Position numbers and translations under genes: made by a program. A DNA stretch of 64,000 nt from NCBI GenBank assembly GCA_001970955.1, contig MPUH01000092.1, positions 48,272 through 112,271 on the forward strand. Direction: 5' to 3'. Below the pieces are notes generated by a model, which made no database searches, was not told the DNA's origin, and worked only from the letters and a program-made list of their open reading frames with translations. The first letter of the stretch is position 1. Each line of letters begins with the position of its first letter. This document shows, in pieces, positions 51,422 to 61,811 of this stretch. Origin of the DNA: Stentor coeruleus (taxonomy: Eukaryota > Ciliophora > Heterotrichea > Heterotrichida > Stentoridae).

Positions 51422-54067
51422 ATGGTCACTTTATACGGCCCCGACACTTTAAACATGCTAAGATCAGCTTCAGAGACCTTAAGCCTTGGATTCCAGTCCC
51501 AAACATACATAAACAAAGCTAAAAAGTGGGTAAAGACTCAGTATTTGGAGCTATTTAAAAAGAATGAGAACTGTGAAGACCTCACACATTATGAAAAAAT
51601 CCTTGTCTGGCTCAAGAGTTGTCCAATATATTCACGTGTTAAAATAATTTCACATGAAGCTCCACTTATCTGCACATTTATATGGCAGATGTTTATAAAG
51701 AAATTATCAGACGGAGAATTGGATTTTTTTTTGAACGAAGGGTCTTTGAAATGCTTTGATCCTGATAACTTTGACCAGAACTTTAAAATGGTAAAGAAAA
51801 CCCCGAAAGCCCAATCGATAAGTAATCTTGACTTTCAGATTGAAAAGTCTTTTGAAAGAAGTTTAAGGCTTACGGATTCAGAAGAGTATTTAGATACTTT
51901 AACTTTGGATATGGAGCTGTTGAATGACCCTGATAAGCTTATTGACTATATGAAGTCACTTTCACAAGGAAAAGCTTTTAAGACACCTTGTCACGCCACG
52001 TGGGACAATAATTCAAAAGCTTGGATTTGGGAATACCCAGCTTGGTTTAGCCCTGGTAAATACACTTCTTTAGCAGCATGGGCTTGTGCAAGTATTGAAA
52101 AATCCATATGGATAAACTATTGGAAATGCTTTAATCTTGATCCTGTCAGTCAAAAATCCCTACTTCATAATTTTAGCTATAAAGAAAAATCTAATATAGT
52201 AAAGAGCTGCCAGCTTTTAGAAAATTTAGCCAACTATTTTTCAATGCTAAAACATAGTGAAAAGGAAAAAATTGTTGGGAGTATTGATGAGATTAGTCAA
52301 GATTATATTGTTGTACGAGAACAAATGACGAATTTTTCTACTAAGTGTGTTAATTATAATACGATACCTAGGTCTGCTACTTTTTACCCATCATCGCATT
52401 TGTGTTTTCCATTTTATCCGCACCCTTTTACATCATTTTATTCGTATACTGAAAAGACAAATATAAAATATTACCAGTCACACGAGAGTGTTTCCTCAAT
52501 CCTTCAAAGACTTAAAGGGGTTTCTGACTACAAATTCATAGAATTCCTTCTCTGTTCCCCTCTAGAGCGTTCAGTGACAATCTTAGACATTGTTGTCAGA
52601 AAAGTCCTCTACCGCGTAGTCAACGCTTACACAGAAAAAAATGCCTTAGATCTGATTCTAAATGAAAAATCCTTCAACCCAGAGCCAAAGTCCAAAAACA
52701 ACCAAAAAAAAACTAAAAAACCCAAATCCAGAGCCAAAAAGCCCAAAGCCAAAAAAGATCAACCAAACCTCAAACAAACAATTTCTATTGAAGAAAAAGG
52801 GCAAATCAACTCCTTCATCGAAGAAATCATCAACAAAATGATCTTCGAAGCAGGCAAAATCAAAGAAAACCACGACAACATCATCAAAGAGTCCATCGAA
52901 AAAAGTGCTGAATTCCAAGAAGTACTCTCACAAAAGAAAAAACACAAGAAAATCCAACCACAACAAAAAGCAAAAAATCCTAACAAAAAACCTACAAAAC
53001 ACTGCCGAAAACCTTTAAAACCCCTTTCACCACAAAACGATATCCAAACTTTAAACCCTCAAAAACCTAATCTTTCAAATAATAAACCCTCTGAATTACC
53101 TCAAACTCCAATATCAAGTCTTCATAAAGAAATCATTACTTTTAGCGAAACTATGGCTTGGAGACTACAAAATAAAATCCTTTGTATAAACAAAATTCTA
53201 GAAAAGTTCTCAGAAATCATAACTTTATCTTTCCATAATGCCCGTATTGAACTTTTTGGAAGCTTTGCAAGTGGTTTAGCTATCGAAGCTAGTGATGTTG
53301 ATATCGTCATAACAGGTCTAGAATTTCATGAAAGACAAGAATTAGAAATGGCTTGTGATTATTTAGCAACAATTCTTAGAAACTATACTTTTATATCAAA
53401 ACTTAATGCAATACACACAGCTCGTATACCAGTTATAAAACTAGAAATAAACACAATGTCTATAGTCGGAATAGAAAGTTTAATTATGTTTGATATTACA
53501 TTTGATGACTCATATCAAGGTAATTTTGGTACACATTTAGGTCTTTCAACCTTATATTTAACCAAAGAACTTGAATTACTTTACCCATCTTTATTATATT
53601 TGGTTTTAGTTCTTAAAAAATTCTTATACACATATGAACTTAATTCAGCATATAAAGGTGGATTGAGCTCTTATAGTTTAGTCTTATGGGTTGCTGCTTT
53701 GTTAAATTCAATGACTGTAGTTTCTGAAAACCTTGGTGAGTTGCTTATTGAATTTTTTAAGTTTTTCGGCACGGAATTTGATCCAAATAGGACTGGGATT
53801 AATATTATTAATGGTGGAAGTTTCTTTGAATTAGATGTCCCTGGATATGAAGCTGTTGTTACTATTGACCCAGTAAATCAGTTGAATAATACTAGGATGA
53901 GCTATAGGATTAATGAAGTACTTAAAGCTTTTAGGTCAGCGTATGAGATTTTAACTGAGAGTATTGAGAAAGGGAGGATGAAGAAATTACTTAAAAATGT
54001 TTTGAGGAAAAAGAAAAACCCTACACCAACACAGGGAGATGTGCCTGAAATATTGTTGGTAAGTTAA
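51422..54067 (+). CDS. Non-canonical poly(A) polymerase-like nucleotidyltransferase, TRF4/5-type (881 aa)
   Basis: The catalytic core is in the C-terminal third. ELFGSFASGLAIEASDVDIVI holds the GS motif (about 613) and two metal aspartates (about 625 and 627), and MFDITFDDS supplies the third (about 691). A helical central domain (LYPSLLYLVLVLKKFLYTYE, GGLSSYSLVLWVAALLN) follows, as in TRF4/5 (PAPD5/7). The N-terminal ~400 residues are unfamiliar, with a tryptophan-rich stretch (KAWIWEYPAWFSPGK). A lysine- and proline-rich linker (about 415-560) joins the two. It probably adds nucleotides to RNA 3' ends in nuclear surveillance. Start: the ATG at 51422 is used; an open frame extends a little upstream without an ATG. 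The stop is TAA. Confidence 0.85.
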   Translation: MVTLYGPDTLNMLRSASETLSLGFQSQTYINKAKKWVKTQYLELFKKNENCEDLTHYEKILVWLKSCPIYSRVKIISHEAPLICTFIWQMFIKKLSDGELDFFLNEGSLKCFDPDNFDQNFKMVKKTPKAQSISNLDFQIEKSFERSLRLTDSEEYLDTLTLDMELLNDPDKLIDYMKSLSQGKAFKTPCHATWDNNSKAWIWEYPAWFSPGKYTSLAAWACASIEKSIWINYWKCFNLDPVSQKSLLHNFSYKEKSNIVKSCQLLENLANYFSMLKHSEKEKIVGSIDEISQDYIVVREQMTNFSTKCVNYNTIPRSATFYPSSHLCFPFYPHPFTSFYSYTEKTNIKYYQSHESVSSILQRLKGVSDYKFIEFLLCSPLERSVTILDIVVRKVLYRVVNAYTEKNALDLILNEKSFNPEPKSKNNQKKTKKPKSRAKKPKAKKDQPNLKQTISIEEKGQINSFIEEIINKMIFEAGKIKENHDNIIKESIEKSAEFQEVLSQKKKHKKIQPQQKAKNPNKKPTKHCRKPLKPLSPQNDIQTLNPQKPNLSNNKPSELPQTPISSLHKEIITFSETMAWRLQNKILCINKILEKFSEIITLSFHNARIELFGSFASGLAIEASDVDIVITGLEFHERQELEMACDYLATILRNYTFISKLNAIHTARIPVIKLEINTMSIVGIESLIMFDITFDDSYQGNFGTHLGLSTLYLTKELELLYPSLLYLVLVLKKFLYTYELNSAYKGGLSSYSLVLWVAALLNSMTVVSENLGELLIEFFKFFGTEFDPNRTGINIINGGSFFELDVPGYEAVVTIDPVNQLNNTRMSYRINEVLKAFRSAYEILTESIEKGRMKKLLKNVLRKKKNPTPTQGDVPEILLVS

Positions 54068-55378
54068 TTTTGAATTTTTGTCATAGTTTAGGTTTTTGTC
54101 TTAGTTTAGGATTTTATTATGAATTTTTGAAAGATGTTTAGTTTTTTATGAGGATTGATGCATTTTTGATAGAAAGTTGAGGCTTGATTTTTGTTTACCA
54201 GATTAAGAAAATTTTATTTTTTATTTGATTGTGATAAAATGAAGATGGCTTAATTTTATTATTAAGTTCGTATAAATTTATGTTGAATAGGGTATTAAAA
54301 AATATAATTTAAATAATAATAGTTATTAGTATTGGGAGTATAATTTGGTGTAAGAGTATAATTATAGTATGAATTTATAGTATCTGTTTGACTTATTTTA
54401 TATCACTTTTTTTAATTTTTGTCTGATTCTTTTTCCATTTTTTCAGTCTTCCTATGCTTCTTGTGAATGTCATAAGCAAGTTTTTCTTCTTTTTTATCTC
54501 TGTGTGGAACTTCATATTCACTTTCATCGATATCTTTTTTATCTTGTGCAGATTTTGATTACGCCTTAAGATAGTTGGCTCTAAAAAATTCTTAGCTTAG
54601 ACATCTTACAATTAAACTTCTTTTAATTTAGTAATTAAATAATAGTTTATGCCCAAGTCTAAATTTATTTGGTAAGCTTATGAAGTTATTTCTGGCCTCC
54701 TGATAAAATATAGTATATAGATTTTTAATAGCAAATAGCAACCCAATTACCAAATTTTTAAGAAAATAAAGACTATAAAAAACAAAATAACCCACTAACT
54801 TTAAAGATAATATGCTTTCATCAGGACAAAAAATACCCTAAGATAATATTAAAATCATAATCCTCTGCAAACTATTTTTCATCCTTTATCTCATCTTAAA
54901 TACAGTTTTTCCAATTTAATTATCCTTCTTAAATCTTATCCAAACAATTCTCTAATTATTAAAATCCAAATTCATACTTACTTACAATGAAAATTCTAAA
55001 AAACTCTCAAAAAAATTCTTAAGTAAATCCCTTCAGCAAGGAATTTTTTTTACACCCAAATCCAACATAAATTTGCACATCCTAAATCGATTTATAGTAA
55101 ATATTTGCATATCTCTATACATTTTTAGCTTGCCCATATACTTTTAGTCTTTAAGATTGATTTTCTGTCGTAAAGTTTATTTAAATTAACTAATTATAAA
55201 AATCGCAAAACCAAGTAAAATCTTCATTAATTTCTCTTATTTTCACTCTTATTATATAGCCTAATATGTTTTTATAAACAAAATATCCAGCAAAACAATT
55301 ATTAGACAGGCTTATATAAAAGTATATTTTTAAACTAATAGAAACATATGGCTATGGCTATGGATTCTATAATAAACA
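54068..55378. other. Long intergenic region
   Basis: About 1.3 kb. The first 200 nt are G/T-rich (3' flank pattern). A possible coding relic on the minus strand is listed separately. From about 54720 to 55080 the plus strand is G-poor. No intact gene is seen. Confidence 0.4.
54412..54558 (-). pseudogene. Possible coding relic, 48 codons
   Basis: On the minus strand a stop-to-stop frame reads SAQDKKDIDESEYEVPHRDK and continues lysine- and glutamate-rich to a TAA. It has no ATG near its beginning and is preceded by an in-frame TAA. The composition is coding-like, but it is short and simple, so chance cannot be excluded. Confidence 0.2.
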
Positions 55379-58300
55379 ATGATTTTATGGACTTTCTTTA
55401 TGCTAGTTAAAGCCTTTGGGAGTAAATTAGCTGAGTATCGTCTTGGTTATAATTTCGGTCAAATTTTCCAAGACTTTTCTTACAATTCTCAAACTGCAGT
55501 AAATGGATTGAGTTCTGCTGATACCATATCAGATGTGATTTTTACTGACAGAGGGGCTTATTTTGATGGGAATTCAGCTCAAATTACCTTGCCTGCAAAT
55601 GATCAGGTTTCAGAGTATTTTTATTTACCTTCTGTTTTTTCAATGTCAATGTGGGTGAATTCTGAAGAAGTTGATGGCTTAGTAGTGTATAGACACAAAG
55701 ACGACAACAATTTTTTTTATATTGAAAGATTAAATTCAGGGAAAAAAATAAAGTTCAGACTAGTCTTAGAATCTTTGGACACAGGAGAAAAGAAGTCTTC
55801 AGGTAATGCTTTTCAAGGATCCACCTGGGTGCTAATAACTCTAATAATATCTGAAATCCAATTAAAAATATACAGTAACTTAAACAATGAAATAAGTTTA
55901 AGTTTATCAAGTATTTACACTGAATCCGGAACTTACCAAAGTCAAATTGGAGGCATTTTTAGTACCCAAACTTCCTTCAAAGGATTTATATATTACTTCA
56001 TCATATGTGACGATGCATCATCATACTTATCTTTAATATTAGCATCAACAATTACAACATGCCTTAACGATAATGGAGGGTGTCCAAATTCATGTAATCC
56101 TGCTATTGTTGACCCATATAAAGGTATAGGGTGTTTACCTAATAAAAAAGGTTATACAAAAGATAGTCTTGAAAACACATGCAATTGTTTAGGAAATAGT
56201 TGCATAATCGACCTTTGTTTAGAATGCAACTGCAATACTTTATCATGTATTCTTGATAATAACAATATATATTGTTATTGTCAAATTGGTTACTATTTGA
56301 ATAATAATCAATGTTTACCATGTGATAGTTCATGTCTAACCTGTGAATCTGAATTAGCATGTTTAACTTGTAAAACAACATATGCAAAACCAGATAATAT
56401 TGGGTGTACTTGTATGATTGGTTATTATCCTATAGGACCTTTAACTAATGCTGATTCTTGTGCTATTTGCTATGAAGAATGTGAAAGTTGTGAGGATTAT
56501 AATCTTTGTACAACTTGTGTAAGTGAAAATGCTTATCCTTCACAAACTGGATGTCAATGTAAAGATGGATACTGGGGAATAAGTCCTTTAAATTCTATTG
56601 ATTCTTGTCAAAACTGTCATGAAGACTGTTATTCGTGTGAAGACTCTTTTACTTGTTTGATTTGTATAAGTACTTATGCAGTCCCATCAGATATTGGCTG
56701 TAAATGTAAAACTGGTTATTGGGGATCAAGTCCTTTAAATAATGAAAATTCTTGTCTCCCATGTTCTGATGGCTGTTTAATATGTGATAATACTGGTATG
56801 TGCTTACAATGTATTAGTAATAATACTATAATTATAGAAAATAAGTGTATATGTCAATCAGGTTTCTATTCAATAGGGTCATTAATATTTATTGATTCAT
56901 GTAAACCTTGTGATATTCAATGTTCTGAATGTGATTCTCAATATCATTGTCTTTCTTGTACATCTTTATTTGCTTATGCTTTAGAAACATATGGATGTGC
57001 TTGTTTATCAGGATATTTTAGTTTAGAAGAACCAAAATTTATAGATTCTTGTAAACCATGTTATGAAGAATGTGCTGAATGCGATAATAGTTTAAAATGT
57101 TTATCATGTAAATCAAAAAATGCTAATGTTTTAGATGTTAAAGGATGCAAATGTAATGATGGGTATTGGAATGATACAAGTCTTGTATCAGAATTTACAT
57201 GTCAAAAATGTTCTGAGGAATGCTCTTTATGTGAAAATGAATATTCATGTTTGGATTGTATTAGTTTGTATTCTATACCTAAAGATACTGGGTGTCAATG
57301 CATTGATGGATATTATGCTGATGGAGATTTGGTGTTAGTTGATTCTTGTATACCATGTGCAAAAGAATGCTTAAAATGTCAAAAAGCGATTTTGTGTGTT
57401 AATTGTATTGCGGAACATGCTGTGCCAGATAATATTTTAGGTTGTGTTTGTGAGAGTGGATATTATAATATTAAAGATTTGTCTTATGAAGATGCTTGTT
57501 TACCATGTGATGATTCATGTTTAACATGCACAGGACCAGATACTTGTAGTGCTTGTAAGGATATTAATGCAATATTATCATTTAATAACACTTGTATATG
57601 TGCTGATGGGTATTATTATGATGAAAATAATAATTCATGTAGTCCTTGCAATAGTGATTGTGAAATATGTACTAATGATGATGCTTGTTCATTTTGTACA
57701 AATAGTCTATTAGAAAATCAATCTAGTATATGTACATGTAAAGATGGGTATTTTACTACAAGTGATCCTTCATTTTTATGTAGTCCTTGCATTCAAGACT
57801 GTCTCACTTGTGAAAATGCTTCATCTTGCTTGACTTGTAAAAAAGAGTCTGCTAATTTTATCAACCAAGCCTGTGAATGTCCTGATAATTCCTATGAGAA
57901 ATCATCTAAATGTTTATGCAACCCTGGTTTTTACATGAGTTATAATAAGACTTGGTATTCTTGTGAAAAGTGTTCTCTAGAATGTAAGACTTGTTCAAGT
58001 TTTTCTAATTGCCTATCATGTGTTGATCCTAATGAAATAATAACAAACTCTGGGATATGTGAGAAATTATGTAATAAAAGCGAATATTTATATAATGGGA
58101 TTTGTAATCCATGTAAAAAATTATGCTTAGATTGCAAATCAGATAAAATTTGTAACCAATGCGATATGAATACAATTTTAACTGATGGAATATGCCAATG
58201 CATCAAAGGGTATAAAGAATTAGATAATCAATGCATTTCAAGTAATTTCACAGCTAATCTTGATATAAATACCAACAACAAACTCCAACTTACATTCGAA

Positions 58301-59776
58301 AAGCCTTTAGAAGAAAAATTAATAGCACAGGAAATAACAATAAAAACAATCCCAATTATAAGCTTTGATATCAAATTTTACGAGCACACAAGTAAAATTT
58401 ATTATATAACCCCTAATTTTGAATCTTCAGTAAAAAATGGTACAATCCTAACACTTACAATAACAAAAAATCCTCTTTATAGCAATGACAGTTCTTTATT
58501 AATAAATTATGAATTTTCAGTAATTCTAAACCCTATAGATAACAACAAAGCTACAACTTTATCTACTGAAACAGCTAAAAAAATAGAAGCTGCAACACAA
58601 ACAGTTGTCACAACATCAATTGGCATTTCTATAGTATCAAACCCAGCAGCAGTATGGGCATTAATAAACACTTTACAATTGATTTATTATTTACCTCTAG
58701 GATCGACTCCAATGACAAAAGGGTTACAAGTATTTTGTTCATCTCTTGGTAACTACAACATCATCCCAAACCCAATGTCTATTTTTTTCAGTTATAATCT
58801 AACAACATCACCTTATCATGAAGCAAATGATTTTGGCTTAGAAACATCAGTATTTTTAATAAACATAGGACCAAATTTGCTTATATTATTTTCATTTATT
58901 ATCTTATGGCCTTTATTATTTTTATTATCTAAACTCGCAACTGGATGGATAAAAAGAAAATCTAACACCTTACTCATAAAATACAAATATCGTTTTTTTA
59001 TAAGATTCTGGACACAAGTTTATATCGATATAATAATCTATGCATTCATTCAATTAAAATCAGTAAACTATATTTAGACTTCTAAATCATTTCTTGGCAA
59101 TCTTAACATCGCTTGTGCTTTAGTTTTAACCGTAACACCTAATCAGATCATCTCAGTTTTTACCCCACCTTTTATTTTAGTTACATCTTTTATAAATAAA
59201 AACGATATTTTCAATTCATCAAATACTGAATTTTATAAACAATTTGGGACTTTATATGATGAATTCAAAAATAATAAAGGTTTTACAAGTTGTTTATATT
59301 ATTTTGTTTATTTTACCAGAAGACTTTTTTATGCTATTGTTCAGATATTCTTAAATTCACGACCTTTTTTACAGACAATACTTAATATTATTATATCTTT
59401 TAGCCAAGTGATTTTTATTGTTAAATATAAGCCTTTTAAAAGCTGGGCGATTTTTGTGACGAATTTCGTTGGGGAGATGAACACTTTTTTAGCATTTGTT
59501 TTGTTGGTTCTTTTTCATTTTAAGTTTTCAGAGCAGTATTTAGAGGAAATTGAAGGGACGATAATATTTTTGATTATCACAGCAATGGGTGTGCATGTAG
59601 TTGTTGATGTTTATATGTTTTTTATTGATATGAGAGAATTGTGGAAGAAAATCGAGTATAAGAGAGCTAAAGCATTTTTACAAGCTACTCAAGGGAATAA
59701 AAACCTAAATGGGTCTAATGGATCAACTGTTCATTTGAATGGATCATTGAGTATTAAGCTTGAAATAGTTAAGTAG
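55379..59776 (+). CDS. Large cysteine-rich membrane receptor-like protein, one 15-nt intron (1460 aa)
   Basis: The start is a hydrophobic signal peptide (ILWTFFMLVKAFG). A LamG-like beta domain (about 50-215) follows, then about 13 cysteine-rich repeats (about 225-960). Each repeat is of the form PCxxxCxxCxxxxxCxxC with a GCxCxxGY half (TNFR/furin-like knots). A beta-rich spacer (about 960-1075) and a membrane region with several hydrophobic helices come next. The 15-nt intron at 59063-59077 joins exon 1 to exon 2 (59078-59776), which adds helices such as FLAFVLLVLFHF and FLIITAMGVHVVVDVYMFF and a polar tail. This is a common ciliate cell-surface architecture; ligands and function are unknown, with sensing or adhesion likely. 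The stop is TAG. Confidence 0.85.
59063..59077 (+). other. 15-nt intron, phase 0
   Basis: GTAAACTATATTTAG, A at position 10. Its last triplet is an in-frame TAG. Splicing joins the membrane region LKS to TSKSFLGNLNIACALV, and the frame then stays open for 232 codons. Confidence 0.9.
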
Positions 59777-59960
59777 TTATAATGATATTTAGTTTTAGAA
59801 TCCTAAAATATTTTATAGATTAATTTTTAATATTACAATTTTGATTCTAGCCTGATGTGGTTTCAATAAAAATAAGCTAAGTTTATAATTTACAAATATT
59901 CAAACATTTTAGGTTATTATTGCAGATACTAAAAATATACTTTTAATATTTCCTAGTTGT

Positions 59961-61625
59961 CTAACTTGTTTCAATATTTTCAATATACATATCCATTTGG
60001 TTTTGATTCTCTTCTTTGCTACTCAGATCTATTTTGTAACTAATATCCTCATCCACGTTGTCTAATTCTCCAGCATAAAACTTCTTCTTATACACTGCAG
60101 CATGTTCTTTTTTTTTCAAAATTCTATATTTCTCAATAGCTATAGTTATAACACTAGCTTTAGCATCTTCATTAGATCTTAAACAATTAAGTAAAATCAC
60201 ATGATCAAGGGAAAAAAGTTCGGAAGGTTCATTAGCTTTAACATTAAACTCTCGATATTCTAAATGAAACAACTCCGCATCACCGAAAAAATCCCCAGCT
60301 TCAATAGTTTCGTAGTCCACACTCATAATAAAATATGCAACCTTTCCTTCTGTAACAAAATAAACTTCTTGAGCAACTTCTCCTTTCGTACACACAACTT
60401 CACCGAAATCCAATTTCACAGGTTTTAAATGCAAAACAATATCTCTAATAAAATTATCAGGTTTATCAGAAAAAAAAATATTATCTTCAACAAGTTTTTT
60501 ATTCATAGTAAATATAAGTTGTTGAGATATCCTTGATGATAATGATAAAGCAAATGATTTATGATATTTTTCAATATTATTATGAGAGTATTTTAAATGT
60601 TTTTCTATTTTTTTATATAAATCCGTAGGCACCCTGTATTTATTTTTAATATTCTGCAGGACTCTTAAATCATGAGTTAGCAGAGAATATTTTTTTGTTT
60701 TCAAATTCAGTATCAAATTTATACTACTAATAAAGTAAGTAAAAAAAAATACCCCAAAAGCCATGATTACTATGCAAATAGCTTTTTCTGCATCGTTTAT
60801 AGGTTTTATATCCCCAAAACCAATTGAAAATATTGTTGTTATAATGAAATATACAGCAGATAAGTAATGTGATTTAATTGAAGGATCATTTATATCATAT
60901 TCACTAATCCAATTATCAGCTTTCATACTTTTTACCCCAGCGACAATCCAAATACATGCTAATACATGGACAAATACTACAAAAACTGTTAATCCTAATA
61001 AAAGCTTTTCAACAGTAAATGATAAATTTAACACTTTACCCAAAAGATGGAATGAACTATAAAAGGTTTTTGCTAATTTATGAGCACGTAAAGCCTTAGA
61101 TAAACGAATGAGACTATAAAACTCAGGATATGATGTACTTTCAATAAGTTGGTAAGGGAATAGGGTGATAAGATCAATAAAAAATCCTGTTTTTAGATAG
61201 TTTTTGAAAATTTGCTTGCGGTTGTTTATTATGATATTGTCTTTTGTCAGGTAAGCTGTTGAACTAACGATTATCATGTCTATAAGGAAGAAAATGTCAA
61301 TTGATGTGTCTAGGTATATCCAAAATGGACTGTTTTTGGTATTATCTAAAGCTATGTGATAAGGTAATACAGTAACACTGTACACAATCCAGATTAAGAG
61401 GAAAGTATCCCAAAAGGCTTTGATATTGTCGTCAGGGTAGAATAAGTATTCCTTGCTCCCAAAAGTTGTTAGTCTACGAAGTCCAAACTCTGCTATATTA
61501 TTTTCAGCTTCGATTTCTTGGATGATTGAATTTCTTCTCGAAAGTTTAGGTGAAATCTTCACAGAAAGTGATCTACGCATTCTTCTTTTAATGTTAGGAC
61601 TGTTTTCACTATTAAATTTTTGCAT
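59961..61625 (-). CDS. Six-TM potassium channel with cyclic-nucleotide-binding domain (554 aa)
   Basis: The layout is that of EAG/HCN/CNG channels: S1 (FWDTFLLIWIVYSVTVLP), S2-S3 (IDIFFLIDMIIV; FFIDLITLFPYQLI), S4 with few charges (LIRLSKALRAHKLAK), S5 (LLLGLTVFVVFVHVLACIW), S6 (CIVIMAFGVFFFTYFIS). The pore filter TTIFSIGFGD (about 262-272) has GFGD, so K+ selectivity is likely. A C-linker and a CNB domain (about 395-500) follow. In its phosphate-binding cassette FGDAELFHLEYREF the usual FGE is FGD and the conserved Arg-Thr/Ser-Ala pattern is altered (NVKAN), so cyclic nucleotide binding is doubtful. It probably sets membrane potential in the cell or ciliary membrane. The stop is TAG. Confidence 0.9.
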   Translation of the reverse strand: MQKFNSENSPNIKRRMRRSLSVKISPKLSRRNSIIQEIEAENNIAEFGLRRLTTFGSKEYLFYPDDNIKAFWDTFLLIWIVYSVTVLPYHIALDNTKNSPFWIYLDTSIDIFFLIDMIIVSSTAYLTKDNIIINNRKQIFKNYLKTGFFIDLITLFPYQLIESTSYPEFYSLIRLSKALRAHKLAKTFYSSFHLLGKVLNLSFTVEKLLLGLTVFVVFVHVLACIWIVAGVKSMKADNWISEYDINDPSIKSHYLSAVYFIITTIFSIGFGDIKPINDAEKAICIVIMAFGVFFFTYFISSINLILNLKTKKYSLLTHDLRVLQNIKNKYRVPTDLYKKIEKHLKYSHNNIEKYHKSFALSLSSRISQQLIFTMNKKLVEDNIFFSDKPDNFIRDIVLHLKPVKLDFGEVVCTKGEVAQEVYFVTEGKVAYFIMSVDYETIEAGDFFGDAELFHLEYREFNVKANEPSELFSLDHVILLNCLRSNEDAKASVITIAIEKYRILKKKEHAAVYKKKFYAGELDNVDEDISYKIDLSSKEENQNQMDMYIENIETS

Positions 61626-61806
61626 ATTATTATCTTAACATAAACTTCGATCTAATCTAATCGAAGACAAAGTTATAAAGTTCTCAGATTCTGAAGACCT
61701 AGACTCTCAGCTTTTCTTCTTAAACTATCTGACCAACAAAAAAGACCATATAAAGCATCACAACTTGTTCAAAAGCGTGAGAATAATTATTTGTATAATA
61801 AAAGCA

Positions 61807-61811
61807 TATAA
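61807..61811 (+). promoter_or_regulatory. TATAA abutting the Atg6 start codon
   Basis: ...agcaTATAA sits directly before the ATG at 61812, again the TATA-like element at the start codon. The gap to the divergent channel gene is only 186 nt, so both 5' regions share it. Confidence 0.25.

Noticed and set aside
52658-52986. Minus-strand frames opposite the TRF4-like linker
   Set aside because: Phe/Gly/Val-rich antisense of a lysine/proline-rich region, with no independent signal.
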